In this document: positions 34,238 through 42,828 of the stretch, piece after piece
Layout of the letters: every line of letters begins with the position of its first letter
How positions within the stretch are numbered: the stretch's first letter is position 1
NCBI GenBank assembly: GCA_964398945.1
Contig: CAYNOT010000018.1
Span: 1-64,000 of the forward strand
Direction: 5' to 3'
Source: JBGTGG01 sp964398945
GTDB taxonomy: Bacteria; Bacteroidota; Bacteroidia; Cytophagales; Cyclobacteriaceae
DNA length: 64,000 bases
The notes under the pieces: generated by a model
Databases searched by the model: none
What the model saw: the letters and a program-made list of their open reading frames with translations, nothing else
Told to the model about the DNA's origin: nothing
Program-made: the position numbers and the translations under genes

Positions 34238-35337
34238 AGCAGCTTTTGTTTTTTATAAAGAAGGAATTTTTTCATGTGTTTCGTGATACACGAACGTTGA
34301 TGATTTTGTTTGGGATGCCGATTGCTCAGGTAGTCATTTTTGGTTTTGCATTAACAAACGAAGTAAAGAATTCCAGGATTGCGATTTACGACCAGGCGAA
34401 AGACGAGACCAGTCGCGCGATTATCGAAGAGATTTCGGCAAGCCGCTATTTTGATGTCACCAGTTTTTTAAATCAAGATTCAGAAATTGAAAAAGTTTTT
34501 CGTGAGGGCAAAACCAGAATGGTGGTTGTTTTTCCACCACAATTTGAGAATGAGCTAAATCAGACCAATCAAGCGACAATTCAATTGATTGCCGATGCCA
34601 CCGATCCAAATGTTGCGAACACGTTGGCCAGTTATGTAAGTGCGATTGTAATGGATTATCAAACTAATAATAGTCTTCAACAATTGCCACTGACCATAAA
34701 AACAGAAACCCGAATGCTTTACAACCCACAGTTAAAAGGAGCCTATAGTTTTGTTCCGGGTGTGATGGCAATGGTGTTAATGCTAGTGGGTGCCATGATG
34801 ACCAGCATATCAATTGTACGGGAGAAGGAGATAGGAACCATGGAAGTAATCTTGGTTTCGCCAATCATTCCTTTTCGGGTAATCATCGCGAAGATGATTC
34901 CATACTTGTTTTTGAGCATGATCAACGTGGGAAGCATCTTATGCCTGAGTTACTATGCATTGGATGTTCCCATTGCTGGTAATTTATTTTTACTGTTGGC
35001 AGAATGTTTCCTTTTTATTCTAACAGCCCTTGCGTTGGGATTGTTAATATCTTCCATTACCGATACACAACAGACAGCTATGTTAATTTCATTGATGGGG
35101 TTGTTCTTGCCAACTGTAATGTTTAGTGGATTTATGTTTCCAATTGAGAACATGCCGATTCCACTTCAAGTCTTATCGAATTTGATTCCCGCCAAATGGT
35201 TTTTTTATATTGTCAAAGATGTGATGATCATGGGTAATGGGTTTAAACAGGTGTGGCAAGAAACACTGATCTTGGTAATCATGTTGATTGTTTTGTTGGC
35301 AATAAGTATTAAAAAATTTAAAGTCCGACTCGCATGA
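34234..35337 (+). CDS. ABC-2 type transporter permease 1 (YbhS-like)
   Basis: 367 residues. One N-terminal membrane helix (FFHVFRDTRTLMILFGMPIA), a large extracytoplasmic domain (about residues 45-170, with FREGKTRMVVVFPPQFENEL), then five membrane helices in the ABC-2 pattern, with SIVREKEIGTMEVILVSPI before helix 3 and NLIPAKWFFYIVKDVMI near the end. It pairs with the second permease to form the membrane pore. 4-base overlaps on both sides. Confidence 0.9.
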   Translation: MKQLLFFIKKEFFHVFRDTRTLMILFGMPIAQVVIFGFALTNEVKNSRIAIYDQAKDETSRAIIEEISASRYFDVTSFLNQDSEIEKVFREGKTRMVVVFPPQFENELNQTNQATIQLIADATDPNVANTLASYVSAIVMDYQTNNSLQQLPLTIKTETRMLYNPQLKGAYSFVPGVMAMVLMLVGAMMTSISIVREKEIGTMEVILVSPIIPFRVIIAKMIPYLFLSMINVGSILCLSYYALDVPIAGNLFLLLAECFLFILTALALGLLISSITDTQQTAMLISLMGLFLPTVMFSGFMFPIENMPIPLQVLSNLIPAKWFFYIVKDVMIMGNGFKQVWQETLILVIMLIVLLAISIKKFKVRLA

Positions 35338-36452
35338 GAATTCTCCGCATATTATTGGAAAAGGAATTCCGACAGATCTTTCGCGATCCGGCAATCCTGC
35401 GTTTAATCTTTATGATGCCGATGGTGCAATTATTGATTCTACCGCTCGCTGCAGATTACGAAGTCAAGAATGTAAAAATCGCAGTAGTCGATCAGGATCG
35501 ATCCACGTATGCGCGGCAATTGATTGATAAGATTTCAGCATCTGAATACTTTGATGTTGTTGATTATGGAAATAATTATGAAGCCTCTTTGGAATTAGTG
35601 GAGGAAGATAAGGCAGACTTAGTGCTGAACATTCCTCCCAAATTCGAAAATGAATTGGTGCGCGAAAATTTGGCCTCCATTTTTGTTTCGGTAAATGCAA
35701 TCAATGGCGCAAAAGCAAATTTGGGAAGTGTGTATTTACGAAACATCATCAACGACTTCAATCAGGAGATACGAATGGAGTGGATTCAACCGACAAAATT
35801 TAATCAACGCCCCATTATTTATACTTCTGCAGTGAACTGGTATAATCCCCTGATGAATTACCAATACTTTATGGTGCCTGGAATCTTAGTAATTCTGGTT
35901 ACGATGGTTGGTGCATTTCTTTCAGCACTGAATATTGTAAAGGAGAAAGAGGTGGGTACCATTGAACAAATCAATGTGACACCCATACGGAAGTATCAAT
36001 TTATTTTGGGAAAATTAATTCCGTTCTGGGTACTTGGTCTTATTGTTCTTTCCATTGGAATGACATTAAGTTGGTTGGTGTATGATATCGTTCCGGTGGG
36101 AAGCTTAGCGACCATTTTTCTATTTGCTGCACTGTATCTGCTGGCTGTTTTGGGGTTGGGGTTATTGGTCTCAACGTTTTCACAAACCCAACAGCAAGCC
36201 ATGTTGATTTCATTTTTCTTCATGATGATTTTCATTTTGTTGGGCGGACTATACACAGCAATCGAGAGCATGCCGATGTGGGCGCAATGGATTACAAAGT
36301 TCAACCCCGTAACCTATTTTATTGAAGTGATGCGGATGGTAGTGTTAAAGGGAAGTACTTTATTTGATATTCGATACCACATTTTAGCCGTGAGTATTTT
36401 TGCGATTGTATTGAATAGCTGGGCTGTTTTTAACTACAAGAAGAGAAGTTAG
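35334..36452 (+). CDS. ABC-2 type transporter permease 2 (YbhR-like)
   Basis: 372 residues, paralogous to the preceding permease. N-terminal helix within FRQIFRDPAILRLIFMMPMV, an extracytoplasmic domain (about 40-170; VVDQDRSTYARQLIDKISAS), then the ABC-2 membrane block with NIVKEKEVGTIEQINVTPI and KFNPVTYFIEVMRMVVLKG. It completes a TetR-TolC-HlyD-ATPase-ATPase-permease-permease operon, the full outfit for a TolC-linked drug or lipid exporter. Followed by a terminator. Confidence 0.9.
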   Translation: MRILRILLEKEFRQIFRDPAILRLIFMMPMVQLLILPLAADYEVKNVKIAVVDQDRSTYARQLIDKISASEYFDVVDYGNNYEASLELVEEDKADLVLNIPPKFENELVRENLASIFVSVNAINGAKANLGSVYLRNIINDFNQEIRMEWIQPTKFNQRPIIYTSAVNWYNPLMNYQYFMVPGILVILVTMVGAFLSALNIVKEKEVGTIEQINVTPIRKYQFILGKLIPFWVLGLIVLSIGMTLSWLVYDIVPVGSLATIFLFAALYLLAVLGLGLLVSTFSQTQQQAMLISFFFMMIFILLGGLYTAIESMPMWAQWITKFNPVTYFIEVMRMVVLKGSTLFDIRYHILAVSIFAIVLNSWAVFNYKKRS

Positions 36453-36482
36453 CAGTTCCATTTAGTGTCCGATTTGTAATTT

Positions 36483-36511
36483 AAAAGTGTTCATTTTTCA
36501 ACACTTTTTAA
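36483..36511 (+). terminator. Terminator of the exporter operon
   Basis: AAAAGTGTT / AACACTTTT stem (36483-36491, 36500-36508) with an 8-base loop and trailing T/A run, 30 bases after the permease stop. Confidence 0.75.
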
Positions 36512-36568
36512 GCTGAGCTAAGAAGAAATAGGTGAATGGATTCGAAAATCGAACATTTTCATCAACGG

Positions 36569-36602
36569 AATAATTTTTGCGTTTTGACAGTCAAAAATTA
36601 TT
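36569..36602. promoter_or_regulatory. 11-bp inverted repeat before the glycine-rich membrane gene
   Basis: AATAATTTTTG (36569-36579) and CAAAAATTATT (36592-36602) are perfect inverted copies around a 12-base spacer, ending 5 bases before the ATG at 36608. It may be an operator or a leader hairpin hiding the start. Confidence 0.45.
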
Positions 36603-36607
36603 GACCC

Positions 36608-36889
36608 ATGGCAAAAGCAATTACGTTCTTCTTCATTTTATTCTGTTGTATCTTTTTTATCCCCGTATTTTTTGGTCTGGTCGGAGGGATTTTTGGCTTG
36701 GTGGGTGGAATTATCGGGGCGATCTTCGGGCTTATTGGAAGTATTATCGGTGGGATTTTTTCATTGATTGGAAGTATCTTCCATTCTATTTTCAATTGGG
36801 ATTTTCATCCCTTCTTTTTTGATGGGGATGTTGTGACACTCGGTGCTGTCGTGCTGGTAATTGTATTGATTTCACGATCAAAAAAATAG
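36608..36889 (+). CDS. Small glycine-zipper-like membrane protein
   Basis: 93 residues from ATG at 36608. After a hydrophobic N-terminus (MAKAITFFFILFCCIFFIPV) comes a regular repeat of about seven residues, GLVGGIFGLVGGIIGAIFGL then IGSIIGGIFSLIGSIF, a glycine-zipper pattern that packs membrane helices tightly. A polar WDFHPFFFDGD loop and a final helix (LGAVVLVIVLISRSKK) follow. No known family recognised; channel-forming, stress or toxin-like proteins can look like this, but nothing proves any of these. Convergent with the next gene. Confidence 0.65.
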   Translation: MAKAITFFFILFCCIFFIPVFFGLVGGIFGLVGGIIGAIFGLIGSIIGGIFSLIGSIFHSIFNWDFHPFFFDGDVVTLGAVVLVIVLISRSKK

Positions 36890-36927
36890 AGGCAAATAAT
36901 TAATTTTCACAGAGATGCATATTCTTT

Positions 36928-36955
36928 ATAGAGACGAATAATCATGCGTCTCTAT
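36928..36955. terminator. Hairpin between convergent genes
   Basis: ATAGAGACG / CGTCTCTAT stem (36928-36936, 36947-36955), extended by weaker pairs. It overlaps the stop codon of the leftward gene. There is no long T-run, so termination is plausible but weak. Confidence 0.5.
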
Positions 36956-37338
36956 GAAATTGGATATTGATTGTACATGGTCGGCTTCAGAAAATACCGA
37001 CTATAGATTGGATAGCTTTTAACAATTTTCATTTTAGGCTTTGCTATCCGGCTGAATTCAACCTGATATAAAAATTCAATTCCCTTTTCAGCACGTATAT
37101 CTTTGCGTAGCATATACCAGGTTCGGTCATACGGGTTCAAAACTTTTACTTCAATGTGATAGATACCGGGTCTTCCTTTGATCCTGACAAAATTTTCAGA
37201 GCGGTTATTCACTAACTTCCCGTTTACGTACACTTTCATTTCTGTTTTTTGTTCCGTCTTAATCGCGATACCGGAAATGTATCCAAAGCTTATTGCGCTT
37301 ATAGAAAGAAATGCGGTCAACATGATCAACTTCTTCAT
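36952..37338 (-). CDS. Small secreted protein of unknown function
   Basis: 128 residues from ATG at 37338, with signal peptide KKLIMLTAFLSISAISFG. The mature part reads like a single beta-sandwich: TEMKVYVNGKLVNNRS, GRPGIYHIEVKVLNPYDR and a basic tail rich in tyrosine (KIVKSYPIYSRYFLKPTMYN). No family recognised. The open frame continues 43 codons further upstream across a terminator, which is not believable. The terminator at 37386-37414 separates it from the redoxin gene. Confidence 0.65.
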   Translation of the reverse strand: MKKLIMLTAFLSISAISFGYISGIAIKTEQKTEMKVYVNGKLVNNRSENFVRIKGRPGIYHIEVKVLNPYDRTWYMLRKDIRAEKGIEFLYQVEFSRIAKPKMKIVKSYPIYSRYFLKPTMYNQYPIS

Positions 37339-37385
37339 ATCTCCAATTGTTTTATCAATAGTAAACAACCTTTGTGCCATTAACG

Positions 37386-37414
37386 AAAAAAGCCCCACGT
37401 TCGGGGGCTTTTTT
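37386..37414 (-). terminator. Terminator after the redoxin gene
   Basis: AAAAAAGCCCC / GGGGCTTTTTT stem with a 7-base loop. Read leftward it follows the redoxin stop at 37440 and precedes the small secreted protein gene. Confidence 0.85.
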
Positions 37415-37439
37415 AATAAAATTTTAATACGGTCAAAAA

Positions 37440-38054
37440 TTAAACCCCACGGTACTTGATCCCACATCCAACCGCTTTGGTTGTTCTCACGGGTACATCG
37501 TTACCACTGATCAATGCATCGATAGCATCCTCTACATATTTTTTATCAGCCGCTTCGGCATCCCGTGAATTATTGTCAATGGCACCTTTGTACGCAACCT
37601 GGAACTTTCCCGACTTGTTTTCAAGCAGATAAACATGTGGGGTATTCGTAGCGCCAAAAGCATGCCCTACTTCTTGTGACTCGTCATAGAGGTAAGGGAA
37701 ATCATAGGATTTTTTCGTGGCTTGCCTTACCATTTCATCAAAAGAATCACCGGGTGACATCTTCGCATCATTAGAATTAATGGTGATCACGGGAAAACCT
37801 TTGCTGGCATATGTTTTATTTAACTCTATAATACGCGCATTGTAGGCTTTTGAGTACGGGCACGTATTGCAATCAAAAATTACAATTACCCCTTTTGAGG
37901 ATTTGTAATCAGCAAGGGCAACTTCTTTTCCATCAACATTTTTCAGTTTAAAGTTGGCAACCGTATCACCAACTTCGTACCCATTCTTAAAGGGGCTACC
38001 CGCAATAAGAAAGGCTACAGCAAAGACAACAAGGAAGATTGATTTTATTTTCAT
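37440..38054 (-). CDS. Exported thioredoxin-fold / AhpC-TSA-like redoxin
   Basis: 204 residues. Signal peptide (KSIFLVVFAVAFLIAGS), then a thioredoxin fold: YEVGDTVANFKLKNVDGKEV, IVIFDCNTCPYSKAYNARI with a CNTC motif at about residue 55, and FGATNTPHVYLLE with the cis-proline. This is the 'thioredoxin family, redoxin domain' group with Cys-x-x-Cys in the resolving position, probably periplasmic and acting on thiols or peroxides. It is followed on the same strand by a terminator and preceded, 74 bases away, by the TlpA-like gene. Confidence 0.85.
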   Translation of the reverse strand: MKIKSIFLVVFAVAFLIAGSPFKNGYEVGDTVANFKLKNVDGKEVALADYKSSKGVIVIFDCNTCPYSKAYNARIIELNKTYASKGFPVITINSNDAKMSPGDSFDEMVRQATKKSYDFPYLYDESQEVGHAFGATNTPHVYLLENKSGKFQVAYKGAIDNNSRDAEAADKKYVEDAIDALISGNDVPVRTTKAVGCGIKYRGV

Positions 38055-38128
38055 GGTTAACTATTTTTTCGTGTAAAGAGACAGTGTATAAAGAATTACT
38101 ATAAACGCAAATTAAAGAAACAGGTTTT

Positions 38129-38605
38129 TTACTGGACTGCTAAAATTAGTTTCTCAAGTTCACCTTCATGTAGTTCCCGTTCAACAAATTTTTTTTTACC
38201 GGTCTTGGTATTGATAACAATGGTAGCAGGAAGTGCCCCCGACCATTCTTTTTCAATTTTGTCGATCCAGGCATTGGGGTTTTGCTCATCCAGAATCACA
38301 ACTTCAGCACTGATGTTTTTTCGGGCAATGAATTTATAGACTTTTTCAGGATTGGGATCTAAATCCAAATCCATGCTGACGAGCGTGACCTTTACATCCG
38401 GGCGATTTTCATGTAGTTGCTGGAACAAAGGGAGCTCCTTAATGCACGGTGCACACCAGGTAGCCCAAAAATTAATTACTTTCACCTGATCTGAGTCGGA
38501 TTGGATAATTTCCTGAAGGGCCGGCAGCTTAATGATTTCAGCTCGCTGTCCATAACCAGACAGGGATCCCAAACCTAGTAGAAAAATGAAGCAGTACTTT
38601 CGCAT
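38129..38605 (-). CDS. TlpA-like thiol-disulfide oxidoreductase
   Basis: 158 residues from ATG at 38605. Signal peptide KYCFIFLLGLGSLSGYGQ, then the TlpA/ResA type thioredoxin fold with active site NFWATWCAPCIKELPLF and the cis-proline segment ALPATIVINTKTG. Likely a periplasmic reductant in cytochrome c or envelope protein maturation. The frame runs 50 codons further up to 38755 through DnaA-box-bearing sequence, but the signal peptide marks 38605 as the start. Same orientation as the redoxin gene; a shared envelope-thiol role is inference. Confidence 0.88.
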   Translation of the reverse strand: MRKYCFIFLLGLGSLSGYGQRAEIIKLPALQEIIQSDSDQVKVINFWATWCAPCIKELPLFQQLHENRPDVKVTLVSMDLDLDPNPEKVYKFIARKNISAEVVILDEQNPNAWIDKIEKEWSGALPATIVINTKTGKKKFVERELHEGELEKLILAVQ

Positions 38606-38927
38606 AACCTTCCAAACGCTTAGATAAATAAACTTGTTCGTAAACATCTGAAAATTAATCCAGTCAAATCGGTAAAACCCCTTCAAATTCAATAACTTAT
38701 AATTACCAAAATTCAGCCAAAAAAGATATCCACAATATGAAGAAGTTATCCACATGACAATTTGACGAACTCTTAATAAACTGGTTTATAGACAATTACA
38801 TTCGTTCTTGTCAATCATTTCTTTGTGGACAACTATTGACAGCACTTTCGGAACTTTATTAAAAGGGGATTTTTTCTAAATTTCACATTTTCAGAAAGAT
38901 ACTGGATTTCAACCAACCAAATCAATA
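38606..38927. other. 322-base divergent intergenic region with DnaA boxes
   Basis: No gene seen. It holds one perfect DnaA box TTATCCACA (38746-38754), a one-mismatch box ATATCCACA (38726-38734) and TGTGGACAA (38824-38832), in AT-rich surroundings between the divergent TlpA-like and nitronate monooxygenase genes. It could be a secondary DnaA-binding (titration or regulatory) region, or the true origin; the 21-kb region is favoured. Confidence 0.45.
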
Positions 38928-39875
38928 ATGGGGAGTAGCCATAACAGGATCACGGAGCTTTTTCAAATACAATTACCAATCATTCAGGCGGGCATGGTGT
39001 GGTGTAGCGGATGGCGGTTAGCTGCTGCTGTCAGCAACGCTGGTGGCCTTGGGCTGATTGGTGCCGGCTCGATGTACCCTGAAGTTTTAAAAGAAAATAT
39101 TGAAAAATGTAAACTTGCCACCAACAAGCCCTTTGGTGTCAATGTTCCTTTGCTGTATCCTGACATTGAAAAAGTGATGGAAACCATTGTAGAACAAGAC
39201 GTACCGATTGTTTTTACTTCTGCCGGCAACCCAAATACCTGGACTTCTTATTTAAAAGAAAAAGGAAAGACGGTGGTGCATGTCGTCTCCAGTTCCAGGT
39301 TTGCTTTGAAAGCGCAGGCCGCAGGTGTGGATGCGGTAGTTGCTGAAGGTTTTGAGGCGGGTGGCCATAATGGAAGGGAAGAGACAACAACTTTCGTTTT
39401 ATTGCCAATTGTAAAAGAAGCAATAAAGATTCCGTTGATTGCTGCGGGAGGAATTGCTTCCGGCAAAGGAATGTTGGCCGCAGAAGTGCTGGGTGCAGAG
39501 GGTTTTCAGATCGGCTCCCTATTTGCGACAAGCCAGGAGTCTTCTGCCCACATCAACTTTAAAAACCAGGTGGTGCAAACCAAGGAAGGTGACACCATGT
39601 TGACATTAAAACAAATTACCCCGGTGCGGCTGATAAAAAATCAGTTCTATCATCAAGTAGTGGAAGCAGAATCAAACCATGCAACGGTGGAGGACCTGAA
39701 GAACTTGTTGGGGCGGGCACGCGCGAAGAAAGGAATTTTTGAAGGCGATCTTGAGGAAGGTGAATTGGAGATCGGGCAGGTTGCCGCCATGATCAATGAG
39801 GTTAAGCCCGCAGCGCACATTGTAGCAACACTTTGGGAAGAATATGTAAATGCCAAAAGGCAAATCTGCTTATGA
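38928..39875 (+). CDS. Nitronate monooxygenase (2-nitropropane dioxygenase family)
   Basis: 315 residues, FMN-binding TIM barrel. Visible: PIIQAGMVWCSGWRLAAAVS at the N-terminus, GGLGLIGAGSM, VAEGFEAGGHNGR with the conserved histidine, IPLIAAGGIASGKGMLAAEV and GFQIGSLFATSQESSAH. Members oxidise nitronates such as propionate-3-nitronate; some are enoyl-reductase-like (FabK). Length fits the nitronate monooxygenases. The VOC gene overlaps its stop by 4 bases. Confidence 0.9.
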   Translation: MGSSHNRITELFQIQLPIIQAGMVWCSGWRLAAAVSNAGGLGLIGAGSMYPEVLKENIEKCKLATNKPFGVNVPLLYPDIEKVMETIVEQDVPIVFTSAGNPNTWTSYLKEKGKTVVHVVSSSRFALKAQAAGVDAVVAEGFEAGGHNGREETTTFVLLPIVKEAIKIPLIAAGGIASGKGMLAAEVLGAEGFQIGSLFATSQESSAHINFKNQVVQTKEGDTMLTLKQITPVRLIKNQFYHQVVEAESNHATVEDLKNLLGRARAKKGIFEGDLEEGELEIGQVAAMINEVKPAAHIVATLWEEYVNAKRQICL

Positions 39876-40264
39876 ATTTTCTGAAAATAAAGGAGACCTG
39901 TTTGTATATAAAGGATCTGGAGAAGGCAAAAAATTTCTATCAGGAACAACTGGGCTTGCCATTGATCCATTATTTACCGGGAAAGCACTTGTTCTTTAGA
40001 GTAGGCAATTCTGTTTTGCTTTGCTTCAATCCTGACGATTCAAGATCAAAAGAATCGCCACCCGCACATTTTGCTGAAGGCGATCAGCATTTTGCATTCG
40101 AAGTTCCCAATAGTGAATATGATAACGCCAAAAAAGAGATTTTGGAAAAGGGTATTATAATAGTTGATGAAGTAATCTGGGACAGTGGCAAAGAGTCCTT
40201 TTACTTCTACGATCCGGAAGGAAACGTTTTGGAAATTGTTCCGGACGAAGGAATTTGGGATTAA
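39872..40264 (+). CDS. VOC family protein (glyoxalase/bleomycin-resistance fold)
   Basis: 130 residues from ATG at 39872. Two beta-alpha-beta-beta-beta modules: ETCLYIKDLEKAKNFYQEQL...LFFRVGNSVLLCF and HFAFEVPNSEYDNAKKEIL...SFYFYDPEGNVLEIV, with the metal-binding histidine and glutamate in the usual places. The substrate is not identifiable. Translationally coupled to the nitronate monooxygenase; convergent with the next small gene, overlapping it by 4 bases. Confidence 0.88.
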   Translation: MNFLKIKETCLYIKDLEKAKNFYQEQLGLPLIHYLPGKHLFFRVGNSVLLCFNPDDSRSKESPPAHFAEGDQHFAFEVPNSEYDNAKKEILEKGIIIVDEVIWDSGKESFYFYDPEGNVLEIVPDEGIWD

Positions 40265-40512
40265 GGTTTATTAAAAACCGCTTCTTCCTTCAGCGGCAAC
40301 GCAGCTATTAATGCTTGTTCCTGGTGGAACAAGTCATACCAACGTTTGTATTCCTTGTATTGAATACAGTTGGAAACCACTTTATCTTTGATCAGGATTT
40401 TTATAAATGCATCCCGCGAAGCCCACTCCATAAAAGAAGTGGCTTGTTCGGATGGTAAATCATCAAGCTCTATAAACTCAATGCCTTTGAATATTTTAAC
40501 CTTCGCCAACAT
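40261..40512 (-). CDS. Small conserved hypothetical protein
   Basis: 83 residues from ATG at 40512. Soluble, with KVKIFKGIEFIELDDLPSEQ, FIKILIKDKVVSNCIQYKEY and a short tail. It resembles a small Cytophagales protein family of unknown function. It overlaps the VOC gene tail by 4 bases, which is tolerated for convergent genes. No RNA or membrane signature seen. Confidence 0.6.
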   Translation of the reverse strand: MLAKVKIFKGIEFIELDDLPSEQATSFMEWASRDAFIKILIKDKVVSNCIQYKEYKRWYDLFHQEQALIAALPLKEEAVFNKP

Positions 40513-40660
40513 ATAGGGTCTTTGAATTTGTACAATTAATCACGGCTGAGACATTTAAAGTAACCCAAAGTTTAAAGCCAACTTGGATTAACTCCCTTTA
40601 ATCTATTAATATAGCAATTTTAGCAATAAAAATTCACTTCCGTAACAAAGCGAAAATTAA

Positions 40661-42757
40661 ATGGCCGGATTTTTCGATACACCTATCGAGTTTTTGAAAG
40701 GCGTTGGTCCACAACGGGCAGCTTTGTTGAACAAAGAGCTTCACATTTTTTCGTTTGGCGACCTTATTCAACATTATCCTTTTCGCCATGAGGATCGCAC
40801 CCAAATTTTTAAGATAAAGGACTTCAATGATGCCATGCCTTTTGTTCAGGTACGCGCTAAAATCCTTAACAAAGAATTAATAGGCGTTGGCAGGAAAAAA
40901 AGATTGGTAGTGCAGGTGGCGGATGGAACAGGTTCGTTGGAGTTGGTGTGGTTTCAAGGGGCAAATTGGATTCTGGAAAAACTGAAGATTGGGCTTGAAT
41001 ACACCATTTTTGGCAAACCAAACCGGTTTGGAAATAAATTTAGTATCGCCCATCCGGAGATGGAATTGATCATTCCGGGCCAACCGGAACCAAAAGGATT
41101 TTTACACCCTGTTTATCCCCTTACGGAAAAACTTCGGTTTAAAAGTTTCGACAGCAAAGCGTTTTTGAAACTTCAAAAGGAATTGTTGTCGGTTGCCCAT
41201 GATAAAATCCGTGAGACGCTTCCTGAAAAAATCCGCGAACAACATCAATTGATTTCGAAGCGTGATGCCATTATCAATATCCATTTTCCAAAAGACCAAG
41301 ACCGTTTAGCGAAAGCACAGAAACGGTTGAAGTTTGAAGAGTTGTTTTACATTCAATTGCAGTTGTTGAAACTAAAATTGGTTCGAAAGGAAAAATTTAA
41401 GGGCCAGGTATTTGATGGCGCTTCATTGGTCAAAACTTTTTATAATGAACATCTTCCCTTTGATTTGACCAATGCACAGAAGCGTGTGATCAAAGAAATT
41501 TATGCAGACTTTAAATCCGGCAAGCAAATGAACCGCTTGATACAAGGGGATGTAGGAAGTGGAAAAACAATTGTCGGGTTTATTTGCATGTTGATTGCGA
41601 TTGGCTCAGGTGCACAATGCGCCATGATGGCGCCAACAGAAATTTTGGCGCAACAGCATTATAAGAGTTTAAAAAAGTATGCCGATGCAATGGATCTCTC
41701 CGTTGAACTTCTCACAGGGTCTTCAAAAAAATCGGAGCGGAAAAAAATCCATGATGGATTGCTCAGTGGTGAAATCAATATCTTGATCGGAACCCATGCA
41801 TTGATCGAAAATATAGTTTCCTTTAAAAACCTTGGATTGGCAATTATCGATGAACAACACCGCTTTGGTGTAGCCCAGCGCTCTAAACTCTGGCAAAAGA
41901 ATGCAACTGTTTTGCCACACGTAATGGTGATGACCGCAACGCCAATTCCGCGTACACTGGCAATGACATTATATGGCGATCTTGATATTTCTGTGATCGA
42001 TGAATTACCGAAAGGGAGAAAGCCCATCAAAACAACGCATCGATTTGATTCCCATCGCCTGCAGGTGAACCAATTTTTAAAAGACCAAATGGATGCCGGG
42101 CGACAAGTATATATTGTTTATCCGCTAATTGACGAATCCGAAAAGCTTGACCTTAAACATTTAATGGATGGGTATGAAAGTGTATGCCGTGCTTTTCCTG
42201 ATAAGGCCATTAGTATTTTGCATGGAAAAATGAAACCGGATGCTAAAGAATACGAGATGGCACGTTTTGCAAAAGGGGAAACCGAAATCATGGTAGCGAC
42301 CACCGTGATTGAAGTAGGTGTGGATGTGCCGAATGCATCGGTAATGGTCATTGAAAACGCTGAACGATTTGGCCTTTCACAGTTGCATCAGTTGCGCGGA
42401 CGTGTTGGCCGTGGAAGTGAGCAGTCACATTGTATTTTAATGACTTCCTATAAATTGAGCGCAGATTCAAAAACACGAATCCAAACCATGGTGAAATCCA
42501 TCAGTGGTTTCGAAATAGCAGAAGTTGATTTAAAACTTCGTGGCCCTGGTGATTTAATGGGAACACAACAAAGTGGTGCCCTTGATTTATTGATTGCAGA
42601 TTTAGGAAAGGACACACAGTTGTTACAAGAAGCACGCGAAGCGGCAATTGAAATATTGGATCGCGATCCTGAGCTAAAACTTCCTGAACACACCGCCATC
42701 AAGACACAAATTCTCTCACTCAAGAAGTCGGTAATCAACTGGAGCAGGATCAGTTAA
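40661..42757 (+). CDS. recG: ATP-dependent DNA helicase RecG
   Basis: 698 residues, normal length. It remodels stalled forks and branched DNA. The N-terminal wedge/OB-fold domain begins EFLKGVGPQRAALLNKEL. The helicase core has Walker A IQGDVGSGKTIVGF (about residue 290), the DEQH box AIIDEQHRFGVAQRSKL, motif III TATPIPRTLAMTLYGDLD, motif V TTVIEVGVDVPNASVMVIEN and motif VI QLRGRVGRG, then the C-terminal TRG region. It stands alone and is paralogous in its translocase part to mfd in this window. Confidence 0.97.
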   Translation: MAGFFDTPIEFLKGVGPQRAALLNKELHIFSFGDLIQHYPFRHEDRTQIFKIKDFNDAMPFVQVRAKILNKELIGVGRKKRLVVQVADGTGSLELVWFQGANWILEKLKIGLEYTIFGKPNRFGNKFSIAHPEMELIIPGQPEPKGFLHPVYPLTEKLRFKSFDSKAFLKLQKELLSVAHDKIRETLPEKIREQHQLISKRDAIINIHFPKDQDRLAKAQKRLKFEELFYIQLQLLKLKLVRKEKFKGQVFDGASLVKTFYNEHLPFDLTNAQKRVIKEIYADFKSGKQMNRLIQGDVGSGKTIVGFICMLIAIGSGAQCAMMAPTEILAQQHYKSLKKYADAMDLSVELLTGSSKKSERKKIHDGLLSGEINILIGTHALIENIVSFKNLGLAIIDEQHRFGVAQRSKLWQKNATVLPHVMVMTATPIPRTLAMTLYGDLDISVIDELPKGRKPIKTTHRFDSHRLQVNQFLKDQMDAGRQVYIVYPLIDESEKLDLKHLMDGYESVCRAFPDKAISILHGKMKPDAKEYEMARFAKGETEIMVATTVIEVGVDVPNASVMVIENAERFGLSQLHQLRGRVGRGSEQSHCILMTSYKLSADSKTRIQTMVKSISGFEIAEVDLKLRGPGDLMGTQQSGALDLLIADLGKDTQLLQEAREAAIEILDRDPELKLPEHTAIKTQILSLKKSVINWSRIS

Positions 42758-42805
42758 TTGTTTCGAGATGCTCAACACGAAGTTGGATTCTGTTTATTCA
42801 TTGAG

Positions 42806-42813
42806 TAACTTTG
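42806..42813 (+). promoter_or_regulatory. -7 promoter element of the propeller receptor gene
   Basis: TAACTTTG, exact TAnnTTTG match, 15 bases before the ATG at 42829, with GTTGG about 19 bases further up as a weak -33. It overlaps the TTG at 42811, ruling that out as the start. Confidence 0.45.
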
Positions 42814-42828
42814 GTTGACCCAATCCTT

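Noticed and set aside
38606..38755. 50-codon N-terminal extension of the TlpA-like protein
   Set aside because: It would place a soluble stretch before a clear signal peptide and runs through DnaA boxes.
42811..42828. TTG start for the propeller receptor
   Set aside because: It overlaps an exact -7 promoter element, and the signal peptide begins at the ATG at 42829.
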